A stretch of DNA of 64,000 nt from Sinonovacula constricta (Eukaryota; Mollusca; Bivalvia; Cardiida; Solecurtidae), in the NCBI GenBank assembly GCA_007844125.1, contig CM017564.1, positions 10,674,020 through 10,738,019 of the forward strand, given 5' to 3'. Shown here piece after piece: positions 39,452 to 55,090 of this stretch. Numbering within the stretch: position 1 is the first letter of the stretch; the number at the start of each line of letters is the position of its first letter. Under the pieces are notes generated by a model. It was given only the letters and a program-made list of their open reading frames with translations. It was not told the DNA's origin and made no database searches. A program made the translations under genes and the position numbers.

Positions 39452-42448
39452 CTTGCACAAGTAATTTACTTTTAAGCATAACAATTGAAAAGCAACTAAA
39501 TAGATTTAGGCCTAGTCGCTTTAAATAAACTTACACAATATACTCTTTATACATGTTAATGACGCAAACTAGTTTATGTCTTTATTTGAATATGTTTTCC
39601 TTGAACAACTATTTAAATAATATTTCATAAGATATATATTCTGCTATTATAATACATTTTTGTATTAAATTCGAAATCCATATTTGTACACAGGCATGTT
39701 TCGTTGTTTTTATTGCGTATTCTTGGAAAGAGAGACAGTTGATAGATACGACTTTATCCTGTAAACTTGTTGATACTAAAAATCCGACAACCCGAAACAA
39801 GATATGCATTTGCATTTCATAGATATAAACGTTGATAACTGTAATAATGAACATTAAGTTTATGCACGATGTGTTTGTATTTTTACATTATAGTTCTTGT
39901 TACATTAACTTTATGCCCTCTAGTTATGTTGCGTCCATTAAAACGCAATTATGTTTGTCAAACAAGACTGCATAGGGACCAGAACGCACTTACAGATGTA
40001 GATGAAATATTTCTCAAGGCAAATAATAAAACATTTTCAAAACTAAAATATGCCTACAAAACAAAACAAACATTAACAAAGATTAAACTATAAACAATCA
40101 CACATTTTCTGCACCACGTAATACTTAATTAACATGATTGTATATTCAATGCTTAAGTTATCTGACATATGACAGTTAAATAGTATGATCGTGGTATACA
40201 CATTTCACAGATTGGTTTGATGCACAATAAGCGAATAATAATTATTTAAAATTCCGTAACATTACGTCGTTCTTCAAATCATGGAACAGGACCGTTATTA
40301 AAGTACACGATAAATCTATCAGCATCCAGTTCTTGATCAAATCTTTTAACAAGATAGTTATTAAGTCTAGCTGAATTTACGATATGTCTTTAAAACTTAT
40401 GCTTGCGCTTACGACTATGTTAATCTACAAGAAAGTTGTGAATGGTATATATTAAACGTAGTTTATGAAGTCAACCTTAGACATAGTAACCTAAACCTGC
40501 TCTGAATCTAGTTTAGTATCATTATAGACATTGTGTTCATTCAATAAAAATGGATTAAAGGACATTCAATTTCTGCAATTATAAATGTTGACATTGTACC
40601 TATAATGTATTATGCAGTGGACTGTAGACCCTGTAATATCGGACGTGGATTTGTTTCTTCGTAAATATAAACATATTTGCACCCTATTTGCTGTGGACCC
40701 AATTAAGTGTACATTGAAACGTCTCTAAAAAATAAACAGTAGTAAAATATTGCATATTCCTATATAATTCATGTAGTACATACAAAGTGTGTTGTGTTTG
40801 AAAAAATGAATACCAGGCTATGCGGTAAACACTCCCTGTTATCGAGGAGAATCAGGTGATCCATCCTCATTATGATTTTGATCTCTAAATTATAGTAATG
40901 TCATCCGGTGAAATTATACTGAAACATTGTATAACTACTTTGGACTGAAAATAATTGGTCTGAAAATATGAGACGTAAAACATAAAGAAAATAGATACTG
41001 TAATTTGGTTATCAAAATGCAGGGTCAGTAGCCACTTTAGGTTGACCGTATTTAAATAGGTGTAACTATCTCTAATCATATAAGATCCGTGGGCAATATT
41101 TTTTAAAAGTAGCCTCTTGAAGAAAAGAGCTTTTAAACCTACTTTGTTGCTTGCCATGTGGTAGTATACAAATAGAAATACAAAACTGAAATTAATAATT
41201 ACAATAAATCTTAATCTTATCAAGATATTTCCCGTTTCTTTAGTTCGTGATTAATTCGAACGATCATGATGAAGGGTTATATTTAGCTTAGCTTTTCTCC
41301 CTGTTATACATTATCACAACATGATAATTATTTTGTCAACTTAACTTATATATGTAGTTATTAAACTTAGTTTACTCATAAAAATAGAAACAAACGACAT
41401 TTATATTATATAATCTTTATATTATATGATTTAAATTCTCAATCTTAGCTACGATAAAATGTCGCACTTTCTCCGTTTCCTTGTGTGATAGAACTGTCGG
41501 AATCATGCCAGACATGTTTCTGAATATGCTACTGCATAAAGGGCATACATCTCTTACATAGGCGTAAATAATATACAACTCAGACAGATGATGGAAACAA
41601 AATTTATTCACAGTCTAAATATCGACATCATTTATGCTTTTGTCGGGGTTGCTTTTTCAGTACATATTTAATTATACCATTCGGACACGTAATGCAGACA
41701 GAATCTATTCAGTTAAAATATAGAACTTTTTGTGTTTTGTTTGTGGTTTAAGTACATTTTAAATGGAAACATGAGAAAAACCTCCAGTAGGAATTAACAC
41801 AGATATTCATATCTAACCTACCTCCAGACAAAGGCACACATAGTAAAGGTAAACTTGACAAAACACAAGGACGTTACATTACACACACAAAAAAATTCTT
41901 TTCCGCAGAACATCTTTGGAATTTCAACCTCAAATATGATCATTATTAAGAAAAAAAATACATTGTTAAAGAGAAAACACACAAGATGTGCTTTGTGTCG
42001 GTCATGGCTGGGATACTTCCTTAGTTTACATTGGAACCTGCAAGAATTACACGAGGCACCATTCATGGTACATGCGTCCGGGATAACAAGTGTAGGGTTT
42101 TAATTTGTGACATTGAGACAGACAATATCAACCTCATTCATTCAAAGTTGTATTACATTTTAGGCCCTCCTTTTTATTGCATTATTAATAAGTTAGTACA
42201 AAATACAATTGGACTTATACAAACAGTATGGACCATGAAATGTTATTGACATTTATTCTAATGTAGAACAAGCTGAGCGCTTTATCGTCCTTCCATGTTT
42301 GTGAAAGAGAATCTGTAGGAACATTCGGAAGTGGCAGAAATAGTGTATTCGTTATAAATTATCTGTTAGTGACCTTAACTTTCAGAAGGCAACAAACATG
42401 TATTCAGGCCTGAAATTTTACATTCTTTTTGTGTTTTGGTCTATTTAC

Positions 42449-42529
42449 GAATTTTTGGCATAGTTTTGTTATGTTCACAAATTATGAAGTATTTTAGTTT
42501 ATGCACCTTAAACAGGTTTGTTTTGAAAT
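42449..42529 (-). repeat. Inverted piece of the unit in copy 5
   Basis: The reverse complement of this stretch matches unit positions about 3494-3574 of copy 1 (and equivalents), for example GGCATAGTTTTGTTATG here against CATAACAAAACTATGCC in the other copies. The left junction shares an AATTT microhomology with the normal sequence. It replaces normal unit DNA and joins directly to the foreign segment at 42531. Confidence 0.8.
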
Positions 42530-42530
42530 A

Positions 42531-42845
42531 CAGTCAAACTTGTATTAAGCAGCCACCCAAGGTACATTCTAAAATTGGCCGCTGAAGACAAGTTGGCTGC
42601 TTAACACAAAATATGATATTATTGATTGTTAACCTATTAATATAAGCATGTTTCTATATAAAAAGTATTGCTTACATAGTAGGTCAACTACAAAGTACTG
42701 TTCGAATAGATATGTAAAACAAAAACGTAAATGCTTTTGGGATGTCAACAAATGTCAGAAGTGCCTCACTAAATAAAAGAAAATATTGCTCCAGTATAAG
42801 TAGTTTGGTCACTTACAGTAAAAACATACAATTTTAAATGTTTAA
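42531..42845 (+). mobile_element. Foreign segment, possible transposon end, in copy 5
   Basis: About 310 bp that match no other part of the array. It starts with TA then CAGTCAAACTTGTATTAAGC. The arms TTAAGCAGCCA (42545-42555) and TGGCTGCTTAA (42594-42604) form a perfect 11-bp hairpin. A TA-CAGT start followed by GC-rich pairing arms is reminiscent of Tc1/mariner or pogo-type ends; that is a guess from pattern. No matching right end is visible, so it is either truncated or a captured fragment. Normal unit sequence resumes at AAATTTTGTTTTTATTG. Confidence 0.45.
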
Positions 42846-45800
42846 ATTTTGTTTTTATTGTTTTGTAACGAGGAAATGATTTTCGAGAGATTTTGTCTTT
42901 AAACCCAGAGATAGATATCATCAAAAGTCTCATTGTAAACAGACTAGTGTTTGTTTTAATAAGTCTAATTGTATACAGAATAGTTTTTTTTGTTTTAATA
43001 ATTTTATTTTCATCCAGCGTTATTATTGCCATAGGAACGGTTGTGCCGTTATCCGTCAATGTGGATAAAGATTTGATCCAATGAGGGCTAAACGTGTTTT
43101 TCCAATCATGTGTGCCAAACACGTCTTGTTTATATTGTTTTGTTTCAACAACATTATGTTGTTGTTGTTTTTTATTTTACACATATAAGGTCTTCAGACT
43201 TAGAGTAAGACGTCCTCAAAAGACTTTATACTAGACTATTAATGTAGACAGACAGTTTTGGCATCCATGTAATTATATAATAGAATCATATAATTATTTA
43301 ACATAAGCTTATAATTATAAATTATAATTGCGAAATGATTTGTCTTCAGTATTTGATCTATATGTCTGGGCATGGCTATATCCCGAAACGTTCTTGTTCC
43401 GTTTTTATCTAAAAGGGTTATGAAGGATAGTCCTAGTTTATCTGTTCATGGAGATATATCTGTCTTGATCTGTCTTAATTTTAGTCAAATGTCATTCAAT
43501 CGAAAGAACACGTTACGAATGAGTTCTTCATTGTCCCTCATGTGACGATTGTAGCTGTAATATCATGGAACTAATCTCCGTATCTGTTTCAATGCATTTT
43601 GAAATGATTTAGTTATGCTGTCTATCAATTATGCTTGTATTCTTCCATTAATTCAAACACTAGATATATAAAACCCGAAGTAATTATCTTTGCTTAGTCA
43701 GCCCCCAATGTCACAAACATATCCAGCGAATATGAATAGACAGCATTTTATTAATACATTTTAATGACGATGGGAGAAAAAAAATGATCGAAAGATTTAT
43801 GTTCTCTTTACTTCATTGATATCAAGTCCTATATGGAGTCGTATCAAAAGCAAAAAGTATTAATTGTTCTTGTATTCATTGAACCAGGCACCTCTCAGTG
43901 CCAGTGCGTTAATAATTCTTTATACACGCCTTTTTATATCCTTTACATTGCAAAAATGAAAGCTGTCTTTCTGTTCCTTATTCCAAACGCCTGACGGAAG
44001 TTCACATTGTCACATATAACGTATAACGAATGCAGAATCCATAAAATTGCTTACTGGTAAGCAACTGGTATCTTTGAATTCATAGTTAGTCTGTCACAAC
44101 AAGAATAGGAGAGACATTAATAAAATCAACTGAACAACGCAGGTTGATACCTTTAAGTAGAGTAACGTTGAACAGCATTTAAACCACAAAAATGTGCGTA
44201 CCAAGATTCAGTAGCTCAGTCAGGAGAGCACTGGACAGCATATCAATAATACTGACTGGATTCAAACAAATGTCTTCACCGAAAGGTTTCTTTTCAAATA
44301 CTTGCTAATAAATATCTTATCATCATGGAATAGATAAGCGATGACTATTCTTTGCGATGTTGCAGGTGTGTTCCTATAACAGGTATAAAGTCTTTGTGTA
44401 CGTGTAAAGCTTTATGGTTAAGTTCATTTGAAGCTCTGCGAATGTAACTTTCCTTTCCAACTTCCTTATGATGCTGAACATCGTGACATAAAATAAACAT
44501 TATTCATTGAAATCATATGACTGCTTACAACAATGGAAGGGCTTTAAATACAATGCAACAGTTAAAAATAAAAAAGACAGACAATTCGTGTCATGGTCTG
44601 TTTGGCTTTCACAGTATAACCAGATTATTTCAAAGTTAGTTTTTGCGACATATTATTGGGGTTGTTTAAATCCGTCAGCGGGATTGATTAGGCTTCTTTC
44701 AATAGTTCACAAATTGGAAATGTAAATGATAGCCTTATACAAGTCTATCACTACAATAAATCGACTTCTATATTTCAAGAGGAATATATTGTAGTCATTT
44801 TCGAGGTTAGAATAATGTCAGTTTGCTTAGATTCTCCAGTGAAAGCATTTAGAAAGCTAGGGATCTTCCATTTAGTAAACATTTTAGGTCTATGTGGAAT
44901 AGTAATTGATAAAAAATACACAGCCAAAATTGAGCTGCTACTCCAAAACATAACTGTGTGTTTATGTTCCATTTTCTGACATTTAACAACTTTTATACAT
45001 TGGCAACATTGTATTTCTTTCAAAGAAATTATCGTTAAAATTGCTATACATTTCAAATTTTGACACCTCTAAACGTATGAAGAAAAGATGTACAGCGTTA
45101 TTCCAAATGATTATTTTACATCTTTTATAAACTGTGCAAGAAATCAAAAGTGCTTGATTTAATAACGCTTTAGTGAGAACATTTGATTGACAAAAGTCAT
45201 GCCATGATGGTAGTAGTCTTACACATAATTTAGTTGCATTTGTCTAGTTGACAAATAAGAAATTCAAACAATTTTTTAAAAATCATCAATCCTGGAACAA
45301 ATGGCTTTCTACAATGAATTGAAACCTTTTACATGATTTTTTTACTTGTTTTCTTTATAACGGTGACAATTGATCGCGAGGCAAATGCTCACAGTGGCAC
45401 ATTTGCCATTTTTTATCTTTATTGCCAAAAGGAATCGTTCACACATCTCAAAATATTTATTTATAGTATGGTACAGGCTAAATTTTAGAATTTCTCATTT
45501 TTTATTCATTTATATATTTGTTCATGTAAACCAGCTTAATGACATATTATATCGATACTCGACCTTTAAAACAACTTTTAAAAATAATATGACAAGGTTT
45601 CTGGAAAATTTCGTGATGGATTAAAATATAAACTAGCACTAGACAAACATTTTAGTTGCATATAAAAAACTAGGGCGAAACATTATACAAACATCAATTG
45701 TTGTACTCCACAAGACACAGCTGTATGCTGTTGAGTTGATAATCAACGGATATATTTGAACTTAGATTTAAACAACAAATAACATCTGCGTTGTACTTTT

Positions 45801-47372
45801 TGTACAACGAAATAGAATCTGATTCGTTGGGATATTACGAACATGTTATTAAGAGTATCTTCTGTAGAAAGTCAAGTCTTGGTTTAGTTTAAGATAATTT
45901 ACAAACATACTAAGAGAACTAACATTTTATAATGTCAAGGGGGTAGTAAATGTACTTCAATGTTGTTGACGTTTTTTACTACAAGTATTAAGGTTTTGCT
46001 AGACGTTTAAATTCATACAATAAATATTTTTAGGAAGGGCGATCATAAATCAATGATAAACTAATTATAAATCACATTTTGAGAACTATACTTACCCGGA
46101 CAAAAACTTGTCTGTGTAAAAACTGACGTACATTTTCATAATCGTAAATATCAAAACTAATAAAGATAATGTTTGTATCATACATATTTTAACTTTCTAA
46201 GATTGATAGAATATGACAAATTTACAGTTTGTTTATATTTTATCTACAATCACGTGTCACATAATATCAACCCAAACAGCACGGCAACACTAGGGTATAT
46301 GTACTTTTCATTATTACATGTTCAAGGTCATAGAGCACTAGAAAATCAGAAAATTATACATGTATAGTTATTTTTAATTTATGCCGTGTGAGTCTATGTT
46401 AAAATTGATACATAAATTCATACCTACGGCATTGAAACAATGCAACTGAATGTCAAACAAATTAAAACAAATGTCAAAAAGACTGACTAAAGCAATAACA
46501 ATAACCTCATCATTGGAACCGTCGACCCCTTCAAAATAATAAAACTAAGTTGTATGAAAACAGTGAGCAATTGCAATGAATAATAAACTACATAATACCT
46601 GCAATCGTCAGAGCGATGGACTTTCAAACAGTAGGATCCAGGTAAGAATTCCACAAAATAAGCATTATTTTCATTTTTGTCCGATAACATGATGTGCCTA
46701 AATCAGACTAGTTCCTTTTCTTGTATCATTTAAAACTGGTAAAGAAAAAGTTTCTTCTGTTGTTCGTATTGATTTTTATCATAGTTTAAAAAGTATTTTA
46801 CAAAAAAAAAGTCTATAAATAATTTCTTTTGTACATACTTCTAATGTTTATTATAGAACGGAGACGTTTATAAGCATATACTAACGTTTAAGTATGAGAT
46901 TGCTTTAAAGCGATTCGATTGGATTTGTGTTATTCTACTTTTATATTGTTTTTGTTCATTTAATTGTACAAATATATTGTAATATTAAATTATAACAGAT
47001 AAAAACAAAAATCATTAAATCAAATAATAATGAATTCCAAACTCAACAAAAAGAGTTTAAGCAACGTTATTCTTGATTATTTACATTAATTATTAACATT
47101 TACATTAACAATATTTTGTAACATATTATACTATTTTTGTAAAAAGTGTTTATGAAGCATTTAAAATGCTGATCTTCTTAAAACTATATCAATGTCCTGA
47201 AAAGAATTATAACGAAGCATCAATGTATTTTTATGTAGCAACAGATATATATTTTTATTAAAATTTTAACCCAGTTGCCATACCAAGCACATGATGATAT
47301 CTTCAATGAATTAAAACAGCTTTTAGCATGTTACATATGATGATGAAAAGGACATGAAGAATGAACATTAAA

Positions 47373-47420
<48 letters not shown>
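47373..47420 (+). repeat. GAT/ATC trinucleotide tract, copy 5
   Basis: Uninterrupted run of 16 triplets at the same unit position as 9034-9092. In copies 2 and 3 only a few triplets remain (near 18941 and 29422), and in copy 4 the tract is deleted. Confidence 0.95.
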
Positions 47421-48711
47421 TCATCAACAATGCATACATGTTAATTTGACAAAAGCTTTGAGAATAAATTAATCATAAAATTTTAAAATGGCAACAATAA
47501 ATTATTATGTGACTTCAAATAGTTTGTGACTTTATATACACTCTATTTCTTCATATGTCTTTGCATACATATTATGGTCTATTAAAACTGTGCATTTTAT
47601 ATTATATGTATTATTTATATACTTCATATATTCTTATACTGTTGTTAATTTTATTCTATATATTTTTATAATATTTACCGGTGAGAATATTGCGAGTTGT
47701 GAAGTATTATTTTAAACATAACTTCTTCGGTGGGGGAGATTATTGTAATATTCGACGACAACTGGTATAAAGTTTCATTTATTTATAATATTTGGAACAT
47801 TTAAAACAATCAGAATGGTAAAAGAGAGTCTGCTATCCTTTGGAGAGTGTATTGATATTGATATATTCTCTTTTTTGAAAAAAAAAATAATTGTATATAT
47901 CAAAAGCATCATTCAAATGAGAATGCCTTATAAAGCAATGTTATATTATTTCGTTCGATTTTGTTTCTTAATACATCGAAGCGAATAGTTATGATCATTA
48001 TATTGAATATAATTTAGTGTTGCCGGATCATCAGCCCACTACAGATCTGCTGCAAGACTTTCAGACAATATTGATCAGAGGTTGTTACAAGTCGGCAACC
48101 CTTTTATACATTTTTATATCTGCTTTAATGTAAAATGCTAAAAATTCAACGAGTTTCTACAAATATGTTCCAATATATGTTAAAGTATTAGTGCCGCCGG
48201 CGTACATTTATGTAAAGGTATTTGAAGAAAGTAAAACTCTCAAAGGTGTTGATAATTCAAGAAAATAGCATGTTTTAATTATGGTACTAAAATATTATTA
48301 TGGCAGCAGCTGACATTTACCGCAAGTTTGATGTTAAAAGCTTCTTTCTATGTTAAAAAACACTTTATTTATGTCAAAAACACGTTATTGTTATGTCATT
48401 CAACTTATTATGCATGGTTTTTAGTATTTTGATTAAATTCGTGAGTCTGTAAATGTATATTACGCTAAGTCATTAAACTGTCAACACCGATTTGTAGATA
48501 CATAATCTTATTTCCTTGCAAATAAAGCTATTTAATGCATTTATAATTACTTTTACAACAACTACATAGTAAATGTAAGAGGTAGTAAAAGCATATGTAT
48601 AAATCGTTGCTGTTGTTGTAAACGTAGCAGTAAAAGAAGAAGTAGTAGTAGAGAGGGAAGCACAAAATGTAGTAGTCGAATAGATTATACTAGATGTGGT
48701 ATTGGTATAAG

Positions 48712-49800
<1,089 letters not shown>

Positions 49801-52800
49801 CTTTACTTTTAAGCATAAATAGAAAAAATGCCACTAAACAAACTTGCAATATGTACTCACATACATGTTAATGACACAAGCTAGTTTATGACTATATTTG
49901 AATATGTTTTCCTTACACAAAAATTTAAATTATCTTTCATAAGATATATATTCTGCCATTATAGGACAGTGTTGCATTGAATTCGAAATCCGTCTTTGTA
50001 CACAGGCATGTTTTCATTGTTGTTTTATAACGTTCACATGGAAAGAGAGACAGTCGATCGGTAATACCTATCCCAAACTTGTTGATACTAAAATCCGACA
50101 ACCTGAAGCAAGATATGCTTTTACATTTTATAGATATAAACGTTTAAAACTGTAAAAATGAGCACTAAGTTTATGCAGATGTGTTTGTATATTCAGTGTA
50201 TAGTTCTTGTTGCATTAATTATATGCCCTCGAGTTATGATGCCTTCCACTAAAACGCAATTATGTTTGTCAAACAAGACGGTATAGGGACCAGTACGCAC
50301 TTACATATATAGGGGAAATATTTCTTAGAAGCATTTTTAAAACTAAAATATGCCTACAAAACAAGACAATCGTTAGCACAAATCAAACAATAAAACTTGA
50401 ACATTTTTGCATACACGTAATGCACATGATTTTATATTCAATGCTTAAGTTATCTGACAGTATCAACGTGGTATACACATTGCACAGATTGGTTTGATGC
50501 ACAATAAGCGAATTCATAATTATTTAAAATTCCGTAATATCACGTCTTTCTTCAAATTCTGTAACAGGACCGTAATTAAAATTCCTGTATATTAATTTTG
50601 TGATAAGTCTGTCGACAGCCAGTTTTTTATTAAATTCTTTTATCGAGAAGATAGTTATAAAAATCTACTTGAATTTGTGATATATTTTTAAAACTTCTGC
50701 TTGCGCTTACGACTTTTGAATTTTATATATTAAACGTAGTTTATGAAGTAAATCTAAGAAATAATAACCTAAAGTGCTTTGAATCCCATACATTGAGTTT
50801 ATTCAATAAAAATGGATTACCAGACATTCAATTTCTGTAATTATATATGTTGACATGATACCAATATCAGACATGGTTTTGTTACTGCGTAAATATAAAC
50901 ATATTTGCTCCCTATTTGCTGTGGACCCATTTAAATGTACATTGAAACGTCTCTGTAAAATCGGTAGTAAAATATTGCATATTCCTATATAATTCATGTA
51001 GTATATAAAAAGTGTGTTGTGTTTGAAAAAAAATGAATACCAGACTATGCGGTAAACACTCCCTGTTATCGAGGAGAATCCTGTGATGCATCCTCATTAT
51101 GATTTTGAACATTAAATTAGAGTAATGACATCCGGTGAAATAATACTGAAACATTGTATAACTGCGTGGGTTGTCTGAAAATAATTGGTCTGAAAATATG
51201 AGACGTAAAACATAAAGAAAATCGATACTGTAACTTGGTTATCAAAATGCAGGGTCAGTAGCCACTTTAGGTTGACCGTATTTAAATAGGTGTAACTATC
51301 TCTAATCATATAAGAGCCTTGGGCAATATTTTTCAAAAGTAGCCTCTTGAAGAAAAGACATTTTAAACCTACTTTGTTCCTTGCCATATGGTAGGATACA
51401 AATAGAAATACAAAACTGAAATAAATAATCACAATAAATCTTAATCTTATCAAGATATTTCCCATTTCTTTAGTTCGTGATTAAATCAAACGGTCATGAT
51501 GAAGGGTTCTACTTGGTATAGCTTTTCTTCCTGTTATACATCATTACAACATAATTATTTTGTCAACTTAACTTATATATGTAGTTATTAAACTTAGCTT
51601 AGTCATAAAATTAGAAACAAACGACAGTTATATTATCTTATTTCAAATGTTTGATTTATATTGTCAATCTAAACTACGTTAATATGTCGAACTTCCTCTG
51701 TTTTCTTGTGTGGTAGAACTGTCGGTTATGACAACAAAATATATTCTCAGTCCAAATATCGTGTTCATTTGTGATTTTACCGGGGTTGCTTTTTCAGTCC
51801 ATTTATAAATATACAATTCAAACCTGTAATCAAAACAAAATCTATACAGTTAAAATATCGTGTTTATGTGTGCTTTGTTTGTGGTTTAAGTACATTTTAA
51901 ATGAAAAAATAAGAAAAACCTCCTGTAGGAATTACCACAGATATTCATATCTAACCTACGGAATTTCAACCTCAAATATGATCATTATTAAGTTAAAAAT
52001 ACATTGTTGAAGAAAAAAAAACTTTATACACGAGCTGTGCTTTGCGTCGGTCATGGTAATGGTACTTTCTTAGTTTACAATGGAACCTGCAAGAATTACA
52101 CGAGGCACCATTCATGGTATATACGTCCGGGATAACAAGTGTAGGGTCTTATATTGTGACATTAAGACCGACCGTATCAATATCATTCATTCAAAGTATT
52201 ATCTAATTTTAGGCCCTCCTTTTTACTACATTATTAATTACTTATATAAAATACAGTCGGAGTTAAACAAACAATATGAATCATGGATTGTTATTGACCT
52301 TCATTCTAATGTAGAACAAATTGAGCGCTTTAACTTTCTTCCATGTTTGTAAAACAGAATCTGTTGGAACATTCCCTGAACATTATGTTGATTAATTATG
52401 GCATAAACTGACAAATGGCAGAAATGATGTCTTCGTTACAGCTTATCTTTGATACTTGAAATATACTTAAAATTTTACGTCTTTGTTATGTGTGTTTGTG
52501 TTTTACTCCAAATATTTTTTTGTTCTTTTCACTGTGTCAAAATAGGTTTATACGACTTAAACCAAAGTCCATAAGTATTTCAAAACAAAACTGTTCTTCA
52601 AAGAATACATTTTTCTGTCTTTTCAATTGTAGCATCATCATTGACCAAACATGAAAGAATGGATGTCTAGCAGGTTTTTTGACCAAAACATTCATGAGCG
52701 CATGTTAAGTTGGCTAAAGCCATTATACCGCTGTCACAAACATTGTTTTACCAGTTTCAACTGGTTTGTGGATTAAAATCAATACCTAATACTAAATAAT

Positions 52801-53649
52801 CGATAGAGTGTCCGGACTGTAAACCAGAAAATAAATATAGATCAAATGTCCCAAACCCCTAATAAAGACATGCTTGTTTCCTTTATGATTCGATCCCGGA
52901 AACTATTAGAACTCTGCAGAATGTCAGGGCTCATAATGGAGTCTTAATAATGTCTGTTTCGTGTTCGTGTACCGTCATTATACGTTACAATCGGAACGAT
53001 GTTTACATTCAAATTCATCATAACCGTATTTTCATATTGTATTATTTTTAAATATTTTAATTTGTAAAAAATTTTAAAGTAACGAGTAAAACTCTATTGC
53101 TTTGCATGTCTTTGTACTATATAAATCTTGGTTTTATTGTTTTGTACCGTAAATATGCTTTTCGAGAGATTTTGTGTCTTAAGACCTAGAGTTAGACATC
53201 ATTAAACGTCTCATTGTTAACATTTATAGACTGAATAGGTTTTGTCTTAATAATGTTAGTTTTACCAAGTGCTATTATTGCGATCGGAACGATGTTTACA
53301 TTCAGATTATAACATAGCACTTTTTATGATCTTGAAATGTCTCAATTTGCACTTGTCAGTCCATTTGGATATAAAATCTGCTCCAAAGAGGGTTAAAAGT
53401 GTTAAGCCCATTATTTGTTCCATATAAATCTTGTTTTTATTGTTTTGTTTCAACAACATTGTGTTGTTGTTTCTTTTTCAGTCTTTATACTGAGAGTAAG
53501 ACATCATCAACAGTCTCTATACTAGACTACTTATGTAGGCAGACAGTTTTATAATACACGCAGTTATAAAATAGACTCATATAAATATTTAACATGAACT
53601 TATAATTATATATTATAATTGCGATGATTTGTCTAAGTATTTGATCTAA

Positions 53650-53885
53650 GTATTTATTTCTTATCCACAAGTCATACTCTGTGTTGTGATGTTAAAATCA
53701 TATCTCCGTGAGCGTGACTGGCCAATCAAAACATGTACATTAGATTCATTTTAAATCAAACGTTTTCGACTTTAAACCTTTTGCTATCAATTTGACTACA
53801 CCAGCTTCTAGGTCTTTTTGTTATTTAGATATTCGTTTTAAGTATGTTTGTTATTATTTAATAAATAGTAATGAGTTTATGATGT
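53650..53885. other. Non-unit insertion in copy 6
   Basis: Between the unit-like ATTTGATCTAAGTATT and ATGTGGCTAATGTCC lie about 235 bp found in no other copy. No terminal repeats, coding potential or tRNA-like motif is evident. I see nothing further in it. Confidence 0.5.
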
Positions 53886-53949
53886 GGCTAATGTCCAGAA
53901 ACGTTGTGTTTTCTTTCGTTTTTATATAAAAGGGTTATTAACTAATACA

Positions 53950-54210
53950 CATTTAGTAAATCTTATGTTTAAGGAATGCAATGCAAATGAAGAAGTTGAA
54001 AACTATTATTTAGTCGTGATGGTGCTAGTTTATTCTGTTCATGGAGATATACTTTGTAGAGCCTCTGGCTTCAAAAAGAATTAAGGAAGAGCGAGTTCAA
54101 CAACCTCAGTCTCTCTTTGTGAAATGCTAAGCCGGTTGTATGTTTTCCGACGTGTAGTGCTTGTTCACATTTTAATTGATTTTGGAATTCTAATAGGCTC
54201 TAGGGTCTGT
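53950..54210. other. Patchwork of unit and non-unit sequence in copy 6
   Basis: Unit-like islands such as CTAGTTTATTCTGTTCATGGAG (split in the unit by small changes) are separated by sequence with no match in the other copies, including a slightly GC-richer stretch at about 54060-54160. A 66-codon open frame (53884-54084) spans unit and non-unit sequence and has no counterpart elsewhere, so I do not call it a gene. Confidence 0.4.
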
Positions 54211-54559
54211 CTAAGTTTTAGTCAATGTCATTCAAGCAAAAGAACAATTCTGAGCGCTCAAATATCCGGCAGATGACGAGTGTATCTGTAATATTTATAG
54301 AATTAATCTCAATATGTGTTTCATGTTGAAATAATTTAATTATACTGCCACTACCAGTGATTCTATAACTAACTCAAACGTTAGATACATAAAACCCAAA
54401 GTGATAATCTTTGCTTAATCAGTCCCGAATGTCATAAATATATCAAGCAAATGCGGATAGATAGCATATTAATTAATACATTTTAATGATAATGGGATAA
54501 AGAAAATGGTAAACAGATGGAGATCCTCTTTACTTCATTCATATCAAGTCGCATATGGT

Positions 54560-55090
54560 GTCGAAGTTTTATTCGGAAAATATGTCATCAATCTTCTGTA
54601 TTTAATGTATAGATAAGAAAACAGTGCACAAATGTGGCAATAACCAAAGAGTTGATTTAGAACAGGCAACCCTGTTAGTGTGAATTTCTGGCTCGGGATA
54701 TTTTGTCTTGGATATTGTGTCCAGAATAAGTTTATCAATATATTTTTAACATTTGCTATCGTTACCTTTGCGTAGTGGGTTAGATTAACAATTGTCTTTT
54801 TATGCAAAAGTGCATGTTCGAATTCAGCCTAGTTTATCCTATACAAAATGAAAGATAAACGGCACAGAGGCTAGCCAAAACTAAACTAGGTGTGTAATAT
54901 CGGTGCCAGGCAGATCAGCAGTGCGTAATTTCATCCATAACTGCACATGTTTAATTGTCAATCCAAAAATAATGACATAATGATAAAAGGCATGTAACCA
55001 GTTTCAACTAACATGGTTCGACGCATGTATGGTGACTGCAAATCAGTATTTGTAAATATTAATAATAAAAGAAAACAGTGACTTACGTGA
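54560..55090 (+). mobile_element. Insertion with a tRNA-like (SINE-head-like) motif in copy 6
   Basis: About 530 bp replacing the normal unit sequence that holds tRNA-like relic 2. Near 54773-54826 it contains GCGTAGTGGGTTAGATTAAC, an A-box/D-arm match, followed 30 bases later by ATGTTCGAATTC, a good B-box match. The spacing fits a tRNA-derived SINE head on the plus strand. The rest of the insertion is not recognised. Confidence 0.5.

Larger units (their letters stand above)
38983..48586 (+). repeat. Macrosatellite unit, copy 5 (mosaic and rearranged)
   Basis: Fifth copy, a mosaic. Up to about 40880 it resembles copies 1, 2 and 4. From about 40900 to 42440 it resembles copy 6, sharing for example ATGCAGGGTCAGTAGCC at 41016 and 51246 and an extra GTAGCCTCTTGAAG block. 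At about 42449-42845 the normal unit sequence (850 bp in copy 3) is replaced by an inverted piece plus foreign DNA. From 42845 to about 45460 it is almost identical to copy 3. The GAT tract at 47373-47420 is uninterrupted. The tRNA-like relic found near 4072 in copy 1 is missing because of the replacement. Confidence 0.92.

Noticed and set aside
52080..52352. 90-codon frame in copy 6 (E-P-A-R-I-T-R-G-T-I-H-G), with shorter matches at 2961-3182, 23795-24016, 33084-33266 and 42031-42249
   Set aside because: The ATG exists only in copy 6, other copies are closed early by stops or shifts, and most differences between copies 5 and 6 in this frame change the amino acid, so there is no sign of protein-level selection.
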